Counted from the first letter of the stretch, positions 1 through 7,588 are shown. The stretch is 9,951 bases of DNA from Alphaproteobacteria bacterium (GCA_024279575.1 JAJRRJ010000214.1:1-9951), one strand, 5' to 3'. Numbers and translations are program-made. Notes: generated by a model from the letters alone, not told the origin.

Positions 1-2
1 AT

Positions 3-872
3 GTGTGGGTTGATGCGTTGACCAACTATATTACAGCTGCGGGTTTTCCCGATGAAACCAGTGAACGCTGGAGGTTCTGGCCTGCTGACCTGCACATGAT
101 CGGCAAAGATATTGTGCGCTTTCACGCAATTTACTGGCCCGCTTTTTTGATGTCAGCGGGAATTGAATTACCCAAGCGGATATTTGGCCACGGATTTTTG
201 CTCAGCAAAGGGCGAAAAATGTCCAAATCCGTGGGGAATGTTGTGGAACCATTTGCATTGATTGAAAAATTTGGCGTTGATGCAGTACGCTTTTATTGTT
301 TGCGTGAAGTGCCGTTTGGTAAGGATGGTTCGTATTCAGATGAATCTATCATCAATCGCACCAATGCGGACCTGGCCAATGATTTGGGAAACCTGGCACA
401 ACGCTCACTTTCCATGGTGGCCAAGCATTGTGGGGGGAGCGTACCGGAACCATCAGAAATGACACCAGAGGATTTGACCATTTTGGCAGCGGTGGATGGC
501 CTGCTTGTGCCAAGTCGCGGGTTTGTAAATGAGCAGGCTTTGCATCACTGGGTTGGTGGAATATGGCAGGTTGTGGGGGACGCAAACCGCTATTTTGCCG
601 GGCAGGAGCCTTGGGCATTGTGCAAAACTGACCCGAAGCGCATGCAAACGGTGCTTTATGTGACAGCTGAAATCATTCGTCAGGTTGCAATTATGGCGCA
701 ACCAATTATGCCTAAATCCGCCGGGGAGTTGCTTGATCTGCTAAATATTGCTGAGGACAGACGTGATTTCTCTTTTCTCGGGGAAGCGGGGCGGTTGTTG
801 GCGAACGTGGAATTGCCGGCACCAAGTGGAGTGTTTCCGCGATATGTGGAGCCGGAAGCGGCAAAAAGCTGA
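3..872 (+). CDS. metG: Methionine--tRNA ligase, 3' part (5' end outside window)
   Basis: Charges tRNA-Met with methionine in the cytoplasm. The window opens inside the gene; 289 codons remain, and since MetG is usually a little over 500 residues, roughly the first 220 are missing. The visible start WVDALTNYI matches the class I core, followed by a WPADLHMIGKDIVRFH block and the KMSKS signature at residues 72-76 of the fragment (context GRKMSKSVGN), which binds ATP and the tRNA acceptor end. The remaining ~200 residues form the helical anticodon-binding domain. No C-terminal EMAP/Trbp111-type tRNA-binding domain is present; the protein ends shortly after a Pro-rich tail, as in the short alphaproteobacterial MetG form. 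The stop TGA (870-872) overlaps the tatD ATG by one base, so translation is probably coupled. The first codon in the window is not a true start. Confidence 0.97.
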   Translation: MWVDALTNYITAAGFPDETSERWRFWPADLHMIGKDIVRFHAIYWPAFLMSAGIELPKRIFGHGFLLSKGRKMSKSVGNVVEPFALIEKFGVDAVRFYCLREVPFGKDGSYSDESIINRTNADLANDLGNLAQRSLSMVAKHCGGSVPEPSEMTPEDLTILAAVDGLLVPSRGFVNEQALHHWVGGIWQVVGDANRYFAGQEPWALCKTDPKRMQTVLYVTAEIIRQVAIMAQPIMPKSAGELLDLLNIAEDRRDFSFLGEAGRLLANVELPAPSGVFPRYVEPEAAKS

Positions 873-1651
873 TGTTGATAGATAGCCATTGTCATTTGGA
901 TTTTGATGTTTTGTCCAGCGACTTGCCGGGCGTTATTACACGCATGCGAGAGGCTGATGTTGTTGGCTGTGTGACCATTTCTACATGGGTAAAGGAATAT
1001 GCCCTTCTGGAGAAAATTGCTCAAACGCAGGAAAATGTCTGGTTTTCTATTGGGACACACCCTTGTAATGTTGCTGAGGAACCCGATGTTCAGGCAAGCG
1101 AGTTGATTGATTTATCTGCCCACGAGAAATGCGTTGCGATCGGGGAAGCGGGTTTGGATTATTTTCATAACCCTGAAAGTTCTGATTTGCAAAAGACCAG
1201 CTTTCGTCAGCATATCAGTGCGGCGCGACAAACCGGGTTGCCGCTGATAATTCATGCGCGCAAGGCTGATGAGGATATTGAGGCAATATTGCGCGAAGAA
1301 AGCGAGCAGGGGGCCTTTCCGTTTGTTTTGCATTGTTTTTCCTCTGGCGCGCAGTTGGCTAAAACCGGTCTGGAATTGGGCGGATATCTATCGTTTTCAG
1401 GCATTGTGACATTTAACAGCGCCAAAGAAATTCTGGAAATTGCAAAGGCATGCCCCAGTGATCGTATTCTGGTGGAAACGGATGCGCCTTATCTGGCGCC
1501 AACACCTCACAGGGGCAAGCCTAATCAACCGGCTTATGTGCGTCATACGTCGGATTTTTTGGCGAATGCAAGAGGTATAGAATCTTCAGAGTTTGACCGC
1601 CTGACAACTGAAAACTTTTTTCAACTGTTTGCAAAAGCTTCGCTGGAATAA
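872..1651 (+). CDS. tatD: TatD-family metal-dependent hydrolase (DNase)
   Basis: A 259-residue TIM-barrel hydrolase of the TatD/YcfH family; members act as metal-dependent 3'-5' exonucleases/DNases, but the physiological substrate here is not known. All metal-site landmarks are visible: HxH at H6 and H8, E92 in GEAGLDY, H128 in IIHAR, H154 in LHCFSSG, and D204 in VETDAPYLAP. Length matches the family (~255-265). The ATG at 872 overlaps the metG stop by one base (TGATG), which fixes the start and suggests coupled translation. The gene lies between metG and an MBL-fold hydrolase, a run seen in many alphaproteobacteria. The older link of the family name to Tat protein export does not imply a role in export here. 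Confidence 0.95.
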   Translation: MLIDSHCHLDFDVLSSDLPGVITRMREADVVGCVTISTWVKEYALLEKIAQTQENVWFSIGTHPCNVAEEPDVQASELIDLSAHEKCVAIGEAGLDYFHNPESSDLQKTSFRQHISAARQTGLPLIIHARKADEDIEAILREESEQGAFPFVLHCFSSGAQLAKTGLELGGYLSFSGIVTFNSAKEILEIAKACPSDRILVETDAPYLAPTPHRGKPNQPAYVRHTSDFLANARGIESSEFDRLTTENFFQLFAKASLE

Positions 1652-1652
1652 C

Positions 1653-2483
1653 ATGAGCAGGAAAGCCAGCCGAGTTGTTGCAACAATATTGGGGTGCGGG
1701 TCTTCCGGGGGGGTGCCACGGGTGGGCAATCTGTGGGGGGCGTGTGACCCCAATGAACCAAAGAACCGACGCCGCAGGTGCGCTTTGCTTTTAAGGGGAA
1801 CCTGTGATGAGGGCGGCGGGGAAACTATTGTTTTAATCGATACCGGGTGTGATATTCGTGAGCAATTGCTTGATGCTGAAGTAGCTCATATTGATGGGGT
1901 GTTTTATACCCATGAGCATGCGGACCATACCCATGGAATAGATGATCTGCGCGCGCTGGCGCTCAGTAACAAGAAGCGTATTAATGTTTATTTTGGCGAA
2001 CGGGCCGGAGCGCATATCAGCAGGTGTTTTAGCTATTGTTTTTTATCACCCAAAAACAGCGAATACCCACCCATTCTCAAATCGCATACGATTTTCCCCG
2101 GCAAATCGATTGAAATTGCAGGTGAGGGGGGAACCATCACCCTGCTCCCCATATTGCAACTTCATGGTAGTATTACAACACTGGGGTTTCGTATCGGTGA
2201 CTTTATGTATTCGTGCGATGTTTCAGGGTTTGAGGCAAATTCTCAGAATGCTCTGCAGGGGCTTGATACATGGGTTGTAGATGCTTTGCGCCCCACGCCG
2301 CATCCCAGTCATTTAAGCCTGCCTGAATCTCTTAACTGGATTAAACGAATGGCACCAAGGCAGGCCATTTTGACCAATTTACACACAGATATGGATTATC
2401 AAACGATTAGTGTGCAGACTCCGCAAAATGTTATTCTTGCTTCTGATGGCATGGAAATTGAAGTGCAGGGCCTAAAAAGTTAG
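1653..2483 (+). CDS. PhnP-like MBL-fold metallo-hydrolase
   Basis: A 276-residue metallo-beta-lactamase-fold hydrolase of the PhnP-like/lipoate-operon-associated group. The N-terminal GCGSSGGVPR loop is typical of this group. Metal ligands can be placed: HxHxDH at H87, H89, D91, H92 (context YTHEHADH), H171 (LQLHGS), D189 (YSCDVSG) and H244 (NLHTDMDY); H220 in HPSH resembles the extra active-site His of PhnP. The relatives are cyclic-phosphate phosphodiesterases, so a phosphodiester substrate is likely but unproven; there are no phn genes in view. I chose the ATG at 1653, one base after the tatD stop, over a TTG at 1629 inside tatD, because it is an ATG and begins just before the conserved N-terminal strand. 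The upstream GGA is only a weak ribosome-binding site, consistent with translational coupling. Confidence 0.92.
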   Translation: MSRKASRVVATILGCGSSGGVPRVGNLWGACDPNEPKNRRRRCALLLRGTCDEGGGETIVLIDTGCDIREQLLDAEVAHIDGVFYTHEHADHTHGIDDLRALALSNKKRINVYFGERAGAHISRCFSYCFLSPKNSEYPPILKSHTIFPGKSIEIAGEGGTITLLPILQLHGSITTLGFRIGDFMYSCDVSGFEANSQNALQGLDTWVVDALRPTPHPSHLSLPESLNWIKRMAPRQAILTNLHTDMDYQTISVQTPQNVILASDGMEIEVQGLKS

Positions 2484-2555
2484 ACGCATGGCTTTGTATT
2501 GCTGATAGTCTTTGAGCCAGCTAATCCTTCAAATTTGGAACGAGGATAATTCAAG

Positions 2556-3773
2556 ATGGCCGCATCCCTGATAGTACGGAACAGAAATTATCGTCTTCTT
2601 TTCACCGCTGGTGCGCTAACCAACCTTGGTGACGGCCTTGTCTTATTGGCTCTGCCATGGCTTGCAACGCTTATGACCCATGACCCGATTATGATTGGCG
2701 CTGTGGCAGCAGCAGGGCGACTTCCCTGGTTATTGTTCGCGCTTCCTGCGGGTGTGATTATTGATCGCACTGACCATCGCAAGCTCATAGCTCGCGCCGA
2801 TTTGTTTCGTGCGATGATTGTATTGGCCATTCTCATGCTGGCTGTAAACGAGCCGCTTCCCGGGGCAATCTGGGTATTGGCAGGGCTTGCGTTCCTGCTC
2901 GGTTCTGCTGAAGTATTGAGGGACAATGCCGCTCAAACGATTTTGCCAACCATTGTTGATCATCGTGACCTTGAAGCCGCAAACGGGCAGTTATGGAGCG
3001 CTGAGCAGCTGACCAATCAGTTTATTGGCCCCCCGTTAGCCGGGGTGCTTATTGCCGCGGGGATAGGATTTCCCTTTGGTCTTGATGCGGCGATGCTGGT
3101 TCTGGCAGCTGGCCTGGTCTGGTTGATAACATTACCTTCAAAGGTGCGCATTCAGGCAAGTTTTGGGAAGGCGTTCCTTGAGGGGATTGCCTTCATGCGG
3201 GGCGATAGAGCGTTGCTGCAGCTGGCGGTGATTTTGGGGATTGCTAATTTTCTGGCCACGGCGACGATTACTGTACAGGTGCTCTTCGTACAAGAAGTAT
3301 TGGGATTGTCCGCTGTCGGGTACGGCATGGTGCTTTCGGTTGCAGCACTGGGAGCAATTGCCGGCAGTTTGCTTGCGCCACACATGACTAAAGCGATAGG
3401 AATACAGCCCTGCCTTTTTTTATCGATTGGTATTTGGGCAATCGGGAATGGCGTTATCGGGGTAAGTCAAAGCGGCATAATTATGGCGCTTGCATTGTTC
3501 GCTGTCATGGCTGCAGCGATGTTGTGGAATGTGATTACTGTTTCGTGGCGCCAACGACGCATCCCGTCTCAGTTATTAGGACGGGTGAATAGCATTTATC
3601 GTTTCTTTGGCTGGGGCTCGATGCCGCTAGGTGCACTTGCCGGAGGAATTGTTGTTTCGCTGCTTGAAAACGAAATTGGCCGCGAAGCAGCTCTTCGTGC
3701 ACCTTTTCTTCTGGCAGCAGGGTGCTTTGTGATCTTACTGGTATTTGCGCTGTTTAGGCTGCGCTTGTCATAA
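2556..3773 (+). CDS. MFS transporter, MFS_3 (EntS-like) exporter family
   Basis: A 405-residue inner-membrane major facilitator protein, very likely a drug/metabolite or siderophore exporter of the MFS_3 type; substrate unknown. The start NRNYRLLFTAGALTNLGDGL is characteristic of this family. Motif A between helices 2 and 3 is seen as GVIIDRTDHRK (residues 66-76, with D70, R71, D73, R75). A late signature GRVNSIYRFFGWG leads into the penultimate helices. About 12 hydrophobic segments are spread over the full length, so it looks intact. The ATG at 2556 is preceded by GAGG at 2542-2545, a somewhat long but usable spacing of 10 nt. It lies 72 nt after the MBL hydrolase and may be read from the metG operon or its own promoter; I saw no convincing -35/-10 pair. 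It converges with the WYL regulator and appears to be an insertion between two conserved housekeeping blocks. Confidence 0.9.
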   Translation: MAASLIVRNRNYRLLFTAGALTNLGDGLVLLALPWLATLMTHDPIMIGAVAAAGRLPWLLFALPAGVIIDRTDHRKLIARADLFRAMIVLAILMLAVNEPLPGAIWVLAGLAFLLGSAEVLRDNAAQTILPTIVDHRDLEAANGQLWSAEQLTNQFIGPPLAGVLIAAGIGFPFGLDAAMLVLAAGLVWLITLPSKVRIQASFGKAFLEGIAFMRGDRALLQLAVILGIANFLATATITVQVLFVQEVLGLSAVGYGMVLSVAALGAIAGSLLAPHMTKAIGIQPCLFLSIGIWAIGNGVIGVSQSGIIMALALFAVMAAAMLWNVITVSWRQRRIPSQLLGRVNSIYRFFGWGSMPLGALAGGIVVSLLENEIGREAALRAPFLLAAGCFVILLVFALFRLRLS

Positions 3774-3835
3774 AAGTTTTTCATGTAGCTTTGTCAGGGT
3801 GGTATTTTGAACGTTTTGGGCACAAAGTTAATTCG

Positions 3836-3851
3836 CATAATATATATTATG
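3836..3851. repeat. Perfect 16-bp AT-rich palindrome
   Basis: The 16 bases CATAATATATATTATG read identically on both strands, in the 192-bp gap between two convergent genes. It could be a protein-binding site or only AT-rich sequence; no promoter hexamer pair is clear around it. Confidence 0.5.
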
Positions 3852-3888
3852 GAACTATTTCACTTTGGGAATAATGAGGATTTACTGA

Positions 3889-3954
3889 AAAAGCCCCATT
3901 GTCTGCTGGCACCTGGCTCTGATTGGTTATATCTGGATTGAATTCACTGGGGTT
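3889..3954 (-). terminator. Possible terminator-like inverted repeat after the WYL regulator
   Basis: Arms around AAGCCCCATTG (3891-3901) and CACTGGGGTT (3945-3954) pair over about ten positions with one mismatch and one G-T wobble. The loop is long, about 43 nt. Read on the minus strand, the second arm runs into TTTTTC, as a Rho-independent terminator for the regulator would. The long loop makes this weak. It sits between the 3' ends of the MFS gene and the regulator. Confidence 0.25.
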
Positions 3955-3965
3955 TCGTGCGCCTT

Positions 3966-4649
3966 TTAACAGATGGCGTCCTGGAGCTTGTAAGCTGACA
4001 AGTTTTTGTCTTTTTCGTCACTAAAGTTATCTTCGCAAAATTTTATATCCTGTATGCGGTCGAGTCGGAAATTGCGAAAGTCATTTCGTTTTTCACACCA
4101 GGTCGCCAAGAGCCATATCGGGCTGCAAAATATTAAGGCCAGTGGTCGCAAGGTGCGTGATGTGGTTTGTTGCGATTCATTGGAATACTTGATATGAATT
4201 TTTCGACGCGTGCGAATACATTCCCGCAAATCTGAAAAACTGACTGTCCAGGGTAATACGGGTTGGTTCGGGATGGAATAAGTTGTGATCTGTTCCAGTT
4301 CCCCTTGAATACTTGCAGGTAATACGGCCTGAATTTTAGCAAAGGCACTGTCTGCTTTTGCCGCAAAGCGTTCATCTGTCCAATGACGCACCATGCTGAT
4401 TCCAAGGCCAATTGCCTCCAATTCATCAGCATCAAATGTCACTGGCGGCAGGTAATATCGTTTGTCGATTATATAACCGGCCCCCGCTTCACCGTTAATA
4501 GGTGTGCCTGCATTCATTAAATCCTGAATATCCCGATAGACAGTACGGGTGCAGATTTCAAATTCTTCGGCAATAGTTTTGGCAGTCACAGCCCGACGGC
4601 GACCTCGAAGAAAGTGAACGATCCTGATCAACCTGTCTGCCCGTCTCAT
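3966..4649 (-). CDS. YafY-type HTH/WYL-domain transcriptional regulator
   Basis: A 227-residue cytoplasmic DNA-binding regulator. Residues 1-60 form a winged helix-turn-helix (AKTIAEEFEICTRTVYRDI is the helix-turn-helix, then the wing around NGEAGAGYII). Residues 65-135 are a linker, and residues ~139-205 form a WYL domain (KIHIKYSN, then RTLRPLALIF, IWLLATW, NFRLDRI). WYL domains sense small ligands or nucleic acids in several families; this protein's ligand is unknown. Length is normal for YafY-type regulators (~225-235). The ATG at 4649 has a good AGGAG (4659-4663 on the plus strand) nine bases upstream. It is divergent from the RidA gene, with a 24-bp palindrome in the shared promoter region, which suggests it controls itself and ridA. 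It converges with the MFS gene. Confidence 0.9.
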   Translation of the reverse strand: MRRADRLIRIVHFLRGRRRAVTAKTIAEEFEICTRTVYRDIQDLMNAGTPINGEAGAGYIIDKRYYLPPVTFDADELEAIGLGISMVRHWTDERFAAKADSAFAKIQAVLPASIQGELEQITTYSIPNQPVLPWTVSFSDLRECIRTRRKIHIKYSNESQQTTSRTLRPLALIFCSPIWLLATWCEKRNDFRNFRLDRIQDIKFCEDNFSDEKDKNLSAYKLQDAIC

Positions 4650-4674
4650 TTTATGAATCTCCTGATTTGAGGTA

Positions 4675-4680
4675 ATTGTA
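4675..4680 (-). promoter_or_regulatory. Possible -10 element for the WYL regulator
   Basis: On the minus strand this reads TACAAT, five of six matches to TATAAT, located 26 bp before the regulator start. The -35 position would fall at the edge of the palindrome at 4694-4717, so a protein bound there could block this promoter. The -35 hexamer itself is poor. Confidence 0.35.
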
Positions 4681-4693
4681 GTTTAATTCAAGT

Positions 4694-4717
4694 CTGCTGA
4701 CACCATGCTGTCAGCAG
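4694..4717. promoter_or_regulatory. Palindromic operator between WYL regulator and ridA
   Basis: Perfect 9-bp inverted arms, CTGCTGACA and TGTCAGCAG, surround a 6-base centre CCATGC in which two of three pairs also match; only one pair of the 24-bp palindrome is imperfect. It lies in the 115-bp divergent promoter region. Such TGACA-N-TGTCA-like symmetry fits a dimeric regulator, and the adjacent WYL protein is the obvious candidate (inference). Confidence 0.75.
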
Positions 4718-4754
4718 GATGTTCATATGTTGGGTTCTCAATCATCACAAAAAT

Positions 4755-4758
4755 GGAG
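4755..4758 (+). promoter_or_regulatory. Ribosome binding site that sets the ridA start
   Basis: GGAG lies six bases before the ATG at 4765. This favours 4765 over the in-frame ATGs at 4753 (which overlaps the site) and 4705 (inside the operator). Confidence 0.75.
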
Positions 4759-4764
4759 AATCTG

Positions 4765-5160
4765 ATGAACAAAACACCAATCAATCCGTGGCCATGGTCG
4801 CTAAAATTTGGCTACAATCAGGCTGAAATTCTTGAAAAAACCAACCGACAACTGATCTGTGCGGGTCAGACCGCTGTTGACGCTGAAGGCAACCCGCAAC
4901 ACCCAAAGGACATGCGCCAACAGATATCGCTCGCCCTCGACAACCTCGAAGCCATCCTTGGTGCCGCCGATATGAATCTAGCCAACATCACGCGGGTCAG
5001 CATCTACACCACGGATATGGACGAAGCCATGAAACATTTTGACGTGCTTGGCGCACGCTTCGGGCCGTTTGAGGCTATGCCGCCGATGACATTGCTTGGT
5101 GTAACGCGGCTCGCTCTTCCAGAACTCATGTTTGAAATTGAGGTCACGGCTGCCGACTGA
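4765..5160 (+). CDS. RidA-family (YjgF/YER057c/UK114) protein
   Basis: A 131-residue member of the RidA superfamily. Archetypal RidA hydrolyses reactive enamine/imine intermediates such as 2-aminoacrylate and works as a trimer in the cytoplasm. Visible landmarks: ICAGQTAVD (residues 31-39, the conserved Gly-containing strand), NLEAILGAADMNLANITRVSIYTTD (helix and strand typical of the fold, residues 60-84), and near the end VTRLALPELMFEIE. In that last block R115 sits at the position of the carboxylate-binding Arg105 of E. coli RidA, with one residue inserted after it. That supports deaminase-type activity but does not prove it; divergent subgroups have other roles. The start at 4765 is chosen from its GGAG site. 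Asp is GAC 6 of 8 times, and CTC Leu and ATC Ile are frequent, unlike mazG next door, so recent transfer is possible. Its divergence from the WYL regulator implies local control. Confidence 0.88.
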   Translation: MNKTPINPWPWSLKFGYNQAEILEKTNRQLICAGQTAVDAEGNPQHPKDMRQQISLALDNLEAILGAADMNLANITRVSIYTTDMDEAMKHFDVLGARFGPFEAMPPMTLLGVTRLALPELMFEIEVTAAD

Positions 5161-5216
5161 TGCAATTGCTCCGCAACCCGGACATGGCACGAGTTTGTCA
5201 TGTTCGAGTTGTTGGG

Positions 5217-5247
5217 CAGGTCAGAATTGCATTGCCTGGATTTTTTT
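5217..5247 (+). terminator. Weak Rho-independent terminator candidate after ridA
   Basis: CAGG (5217-5220) pairs with CCTG (5235-5238), with an inner AAT/ATT pairing around TGC, followed by a run of seven T at 5241-5247. The stem is short and interrupted, so this is tentative. Confidence 0.35.
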
Positions 5248-5348
5248 ATCCAAAGCGATTTGATAAAGGGAATTTTGGGAGTAAACAGGAGAACCCGACA
5301 AAATAACTTGTTTGGAAAAAATCGATATACACTGATTGGCATTTTGTT

Positions 5349-6167
5349 ATGAGTTTTTCAAAAGAGTTTTCGACGCTTGTAAAAATTATGGCGCGTTTGC
5401 GGGACCCTCAAACGGGTTGTTCATGGGATATTGAGCAGGATTTTGCTTCCATTCGTCACTTCACAATTGAAGAGGCTTATGAGGTTGCGGATGCCATTGA
5501 GCGGGAAGATTTTGAGGACTTGTGTTCGGAATTGGGAGATCTCATTTTACAGCCGGTTTTCCATGCTCAGATGGCGGCAGAAAAAAAGCATTTTGATATT
5601 GAAGATGTAATCCGTGGAATCAATGAAAAGCTGATACGGCGGCATCCACATATTTTTGATGACAAAAACGGGCTTTCAAGTGATGCGGTGCTGGATCAAT
5701 GGGAAAACATTAAAAAGGACGAGCGGGAAAAGCGAGCGCTGAATCGTGGGACTAAGCCAAATGAGGGCTTGCTGGATGATATTGCGAATGCCCTGCCCGC
5801 TTTGATGCGCGCTGAAAAGCTGGCCAGGCGGGTCGCTAAAGTGGGGTTTGATTGGCCGGATGCTACCGGTGCACTTGAGAAGTGTCGGGAGGAATTGAAC
5901 GAGGTTGAAGTTGAGATAGCAACTGGTGACAAGGAGAAAATTCAGGGGGAAATTGGTGATCTCTTGTTCTCTGTGGCAAACTTGGCACGAAAGTGTGGAA
6001 TATCTCCTGAAGCAGCGCTAAGCAATGCAAACGCCAAATTTATGCGCCGGTTCGCCCACCTGGAACAAAGATGCGTAGAAAATAATGTGCCCCTTGAAGA
6101 TGCAGGGCTTGAAATTTTGCAAGGTTTTTGGGATGAAGTGCGCACAAGGGACAGGGAAACTGAATAA
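5349..6167 (+). CDS. mazG: Nucleoside triphosphate pyrophosphohydrolase MazG
   Basis: A 272-residue two-domain MazG, which hydrolyses NTPs and dNTPs to monophosphate plus pyrophosphate and removes aberrant nucleotides. The N-terminal domain contains RDPQTGCSWD (18-27), then the metal site E41-E42-x2-E45 with E61-x2-D64 (ELGDL), and the RRHPHIF motif (97-103). The C-terminal domain has KVGFDWPD (164-171), a second E181-E182-x2-E185 and E201-x2-D204 (EIGDLLF). Length is typical of full-length MazG (~260-275). The ATG at 5349 is the only usable start: an in-frame stop lies at 5304-5306 and no other ATG, GTG or TTG occurs between. No Shine-Dalgarno sequence precedes it; the closest AGGAG is about 57 nt upstream. 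It ends five bases before the hflX stop on the other strand. Confidence 0.95.
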   Translation: MSFSKEFSTLVKIMARLRDPQTGCSWDIEQDFASIRHFTIEEAYEVADAIEREDFEDLCSELGDLILQPVFHAQMAAEKKHFDIEDVIRGINEKLIRRHPHIFDDKNGLSSDAVLDQWENIKKDEREKRALNRGTKPNEGLLDDIANALPALMRAEKLARRVAKVGFDWPDATGALEKCREELNEVEVEIATGDKEKIQGEIGDLLFSVANLARKCGISPEAALSNANAKFMRRFAHLEQRCVENNVPLEDAGLEILQGFWDEVRTRDRETE

Positions 6168-6172
6168 AACCC

Positions 6173-7576
6173 CTATACTTTTTCCTGTCGCGTCAACTGC
6201 CCCTTGAACCGGGTGAGGAATTCTCTCTGGTGTCGCGGGGTAACACGAATGGAATAGGTAGTTGCGGTTTTTCCCGGATCTGCCTGTGCCAATACCTCAC
6301 AATGATCATACATCCAGCCAATATTCTGACCCTCATCATGGGGAATATGGACATCAAAAGTGCGACTTCCTTTGGCGAGAGCATCTTCAATGGCGCTGAG
6401 GAGTGCGGGGATCCCCTGCCCCGTCAATGCAGATATCTGCGCAATGGCCTCAACGGTCCCCACGGGCTTTGGTGATGGAACGCTATCGTTCTGAGGCGTT
6501 AGAAGGTCAATTTTATTCCACGCTTCAATGACGGGTGTCGTTTCCGGACTGACACCAAGGTCTGCCAAAACTGCCAAAACCTGCCTGGCCTGCGCCTCAT
6601 GATCAGGGTTGGATACGTCACGCATGTGAATGATGACATCTGCCAAAACAACTTCTTCAAGTGTTGCGCGAAAGGCGGCAATCAAATCTGTTGGCAAGTC
6701 AGCAATAAAACCAACCGTGTCGGAAATGATTATGTCTTTACCGTGGGGCAAGTGGACTTTTCGCACGGTGGTATCAAGTGTTGCAAACAAAACATCTTTT
6801 GCCATCACGCTTGCGCCGGTCAGCAGATTAAAAATTGTGGACTTCCCGGCATTGGTATATCCCACCAGCGCGACCAGCGGGAATGGCACCGAATCACGGG
6901 GTTTGCGTTGCATGGCGCGGGTTTTTCGAATTTTTTCGATGCGCTTTTCAAGGGATGCAACACGGTCGCGCAATTGACGCCGGTCTGCCTCAATCTGGGT
7001 TTCTCCGGGGCCACCTAAAAATCCAAACCCGCCGCGCTGACGCTCCAGATGGGTCCAAGAGCGTACCAGTCGGGAGCGTTGATAATTCAGGTGCGCCAGT
7101 TCAACCTGTAAAACCCCTTCACGGGTAGCTGCGCGTTCGCCAAAAATTTCCAGAATAAGGGCTGTGCGATCAAGAACTTTTGCCCCAAGGTCACGCTCCA
7201 GATTTCGTTGCTGAATGGGGGACAATGCCGTGTCGACAAGCACAAGCTCAATTTTGCTTTGTGCGAATTCCTCGGCCATGGAACTGACTTGCCCTGTACC
7301 AAAAAATGTCGAAGGTTTTGTTGTGCGAACAGCAATTTTACTGTGGGAAATAATGTCGAGCCGAATGGCGCGCGCCAAAGATGCAAACTCTTCAAACCGA
7401 GACGTTCCATCGATGCTCTTTGCCCCGCGCAGTCGGATTTCCGGAGAAATAAGTGCTGTTCTGGTCGGCGCCGTGCGCCGCTCGTGGTACACGTCGGATC
7501 CACGACGAAATTCTACACCCTGTGGCGCAGGTTCTGGCTTTTGAGGTGCGTTGCCTTTTGGGATTTTTTGATTCAA
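6173..7576 (-). CDS. hflX: GTPase HflX
   Basis: A GTPase of the TRAFAC class, Obg-HflX branch, that binds the 50S subunit; in E. coli it splits stalled or heat-damaged ribosomes. At 467 residues it is longer than E. coli HflX (~426), mainly through a charged N-terminal extension (residues 1-40). Residues ~40-225 form the HflX N-terminal domain, including the GGFGFLGGPGETQIEADRR block (182-200) and a following coiled-coil stretch (200-222). The G domain shows G1 GYTNAGKST (239-247), G3 DTVG (286-289), G4 NKID (354-357) and G5 ISALTGQG (381-388). The start is uncertain: the first codon after an in-frame stop is a TTG at 7576, with no good ribosome-binding site, 12 nt after the hfq stop; a GTG at codon 29 is an alternative. 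Likely co-transcribed and translationally coupled with hfq. Confidence 0.94.
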   Translation of the reverse strand: MNQKIPKGNAPQKPEPAPQGVEFRRGSDVYHERRTAPTRTALISPEIRLRGAKSIDGTSRFEEFASLARAIRLDIISHSKIAVRTTKPSTFFGTGQVSSMAEEFAQSKIELVLVDTALSPIQQRNLERDLGAKVLDRTALILEIFGERAATREGVLQVELAHLNYQRSRLVRSWTHLERQRGGFGFLGGPGETQIEADRRQLRDRVASLEKRIEKIRKTRAMQRKPRDSVPFPLVALVGYTNAGKSTIFNLLTGASVMAKDVLFATLDTTVRKVHLPHGKDIIISDTVGFIADLPTDLIAAFRATLEEVVLADVIIHMRDVSNPDHEAQARQVLAVLADLGVSPETTPVIEAWNKIDLLTPQNDSVPSPKPVGTVEAIAQISALTGQGIPALLSAIEDALAKGSRTFDVHIPHDEGQNIGWMYDHCEVLAQADPGKTATTYSIRVTPRHQREFLTRFKGQLTRQEKV

Positions 7577-7588
7577 CTAGGTTGACGC

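Noticed and set aside
1629..1652. Upstream TTG start for the MBL hydrolase, inside tatD
   Set aside because: The ATG at 1653 directly follows the tatD stop by one base and gives the usual N-terminus. The TTG adds eight residues unlike the family.
3849..3941. 30-codon ORF beginning MELFHFGNNEDLLKK in the MFS/WYL gap
   Set aside because: No ribosome-binding site, the start sits in an AT palindrome, and I recognise no family. Not supported as a gene without expression data.
4705..4764. Earlier ATG starts (4705, 4753) for the RidA gene
   Set aside because: 4705 lies in the centre of the palindromic operator and 4753 overlaps the ribosome-binding site. The start at 4765 has a well-spaced GGAG and a normal RidA N-terminus.
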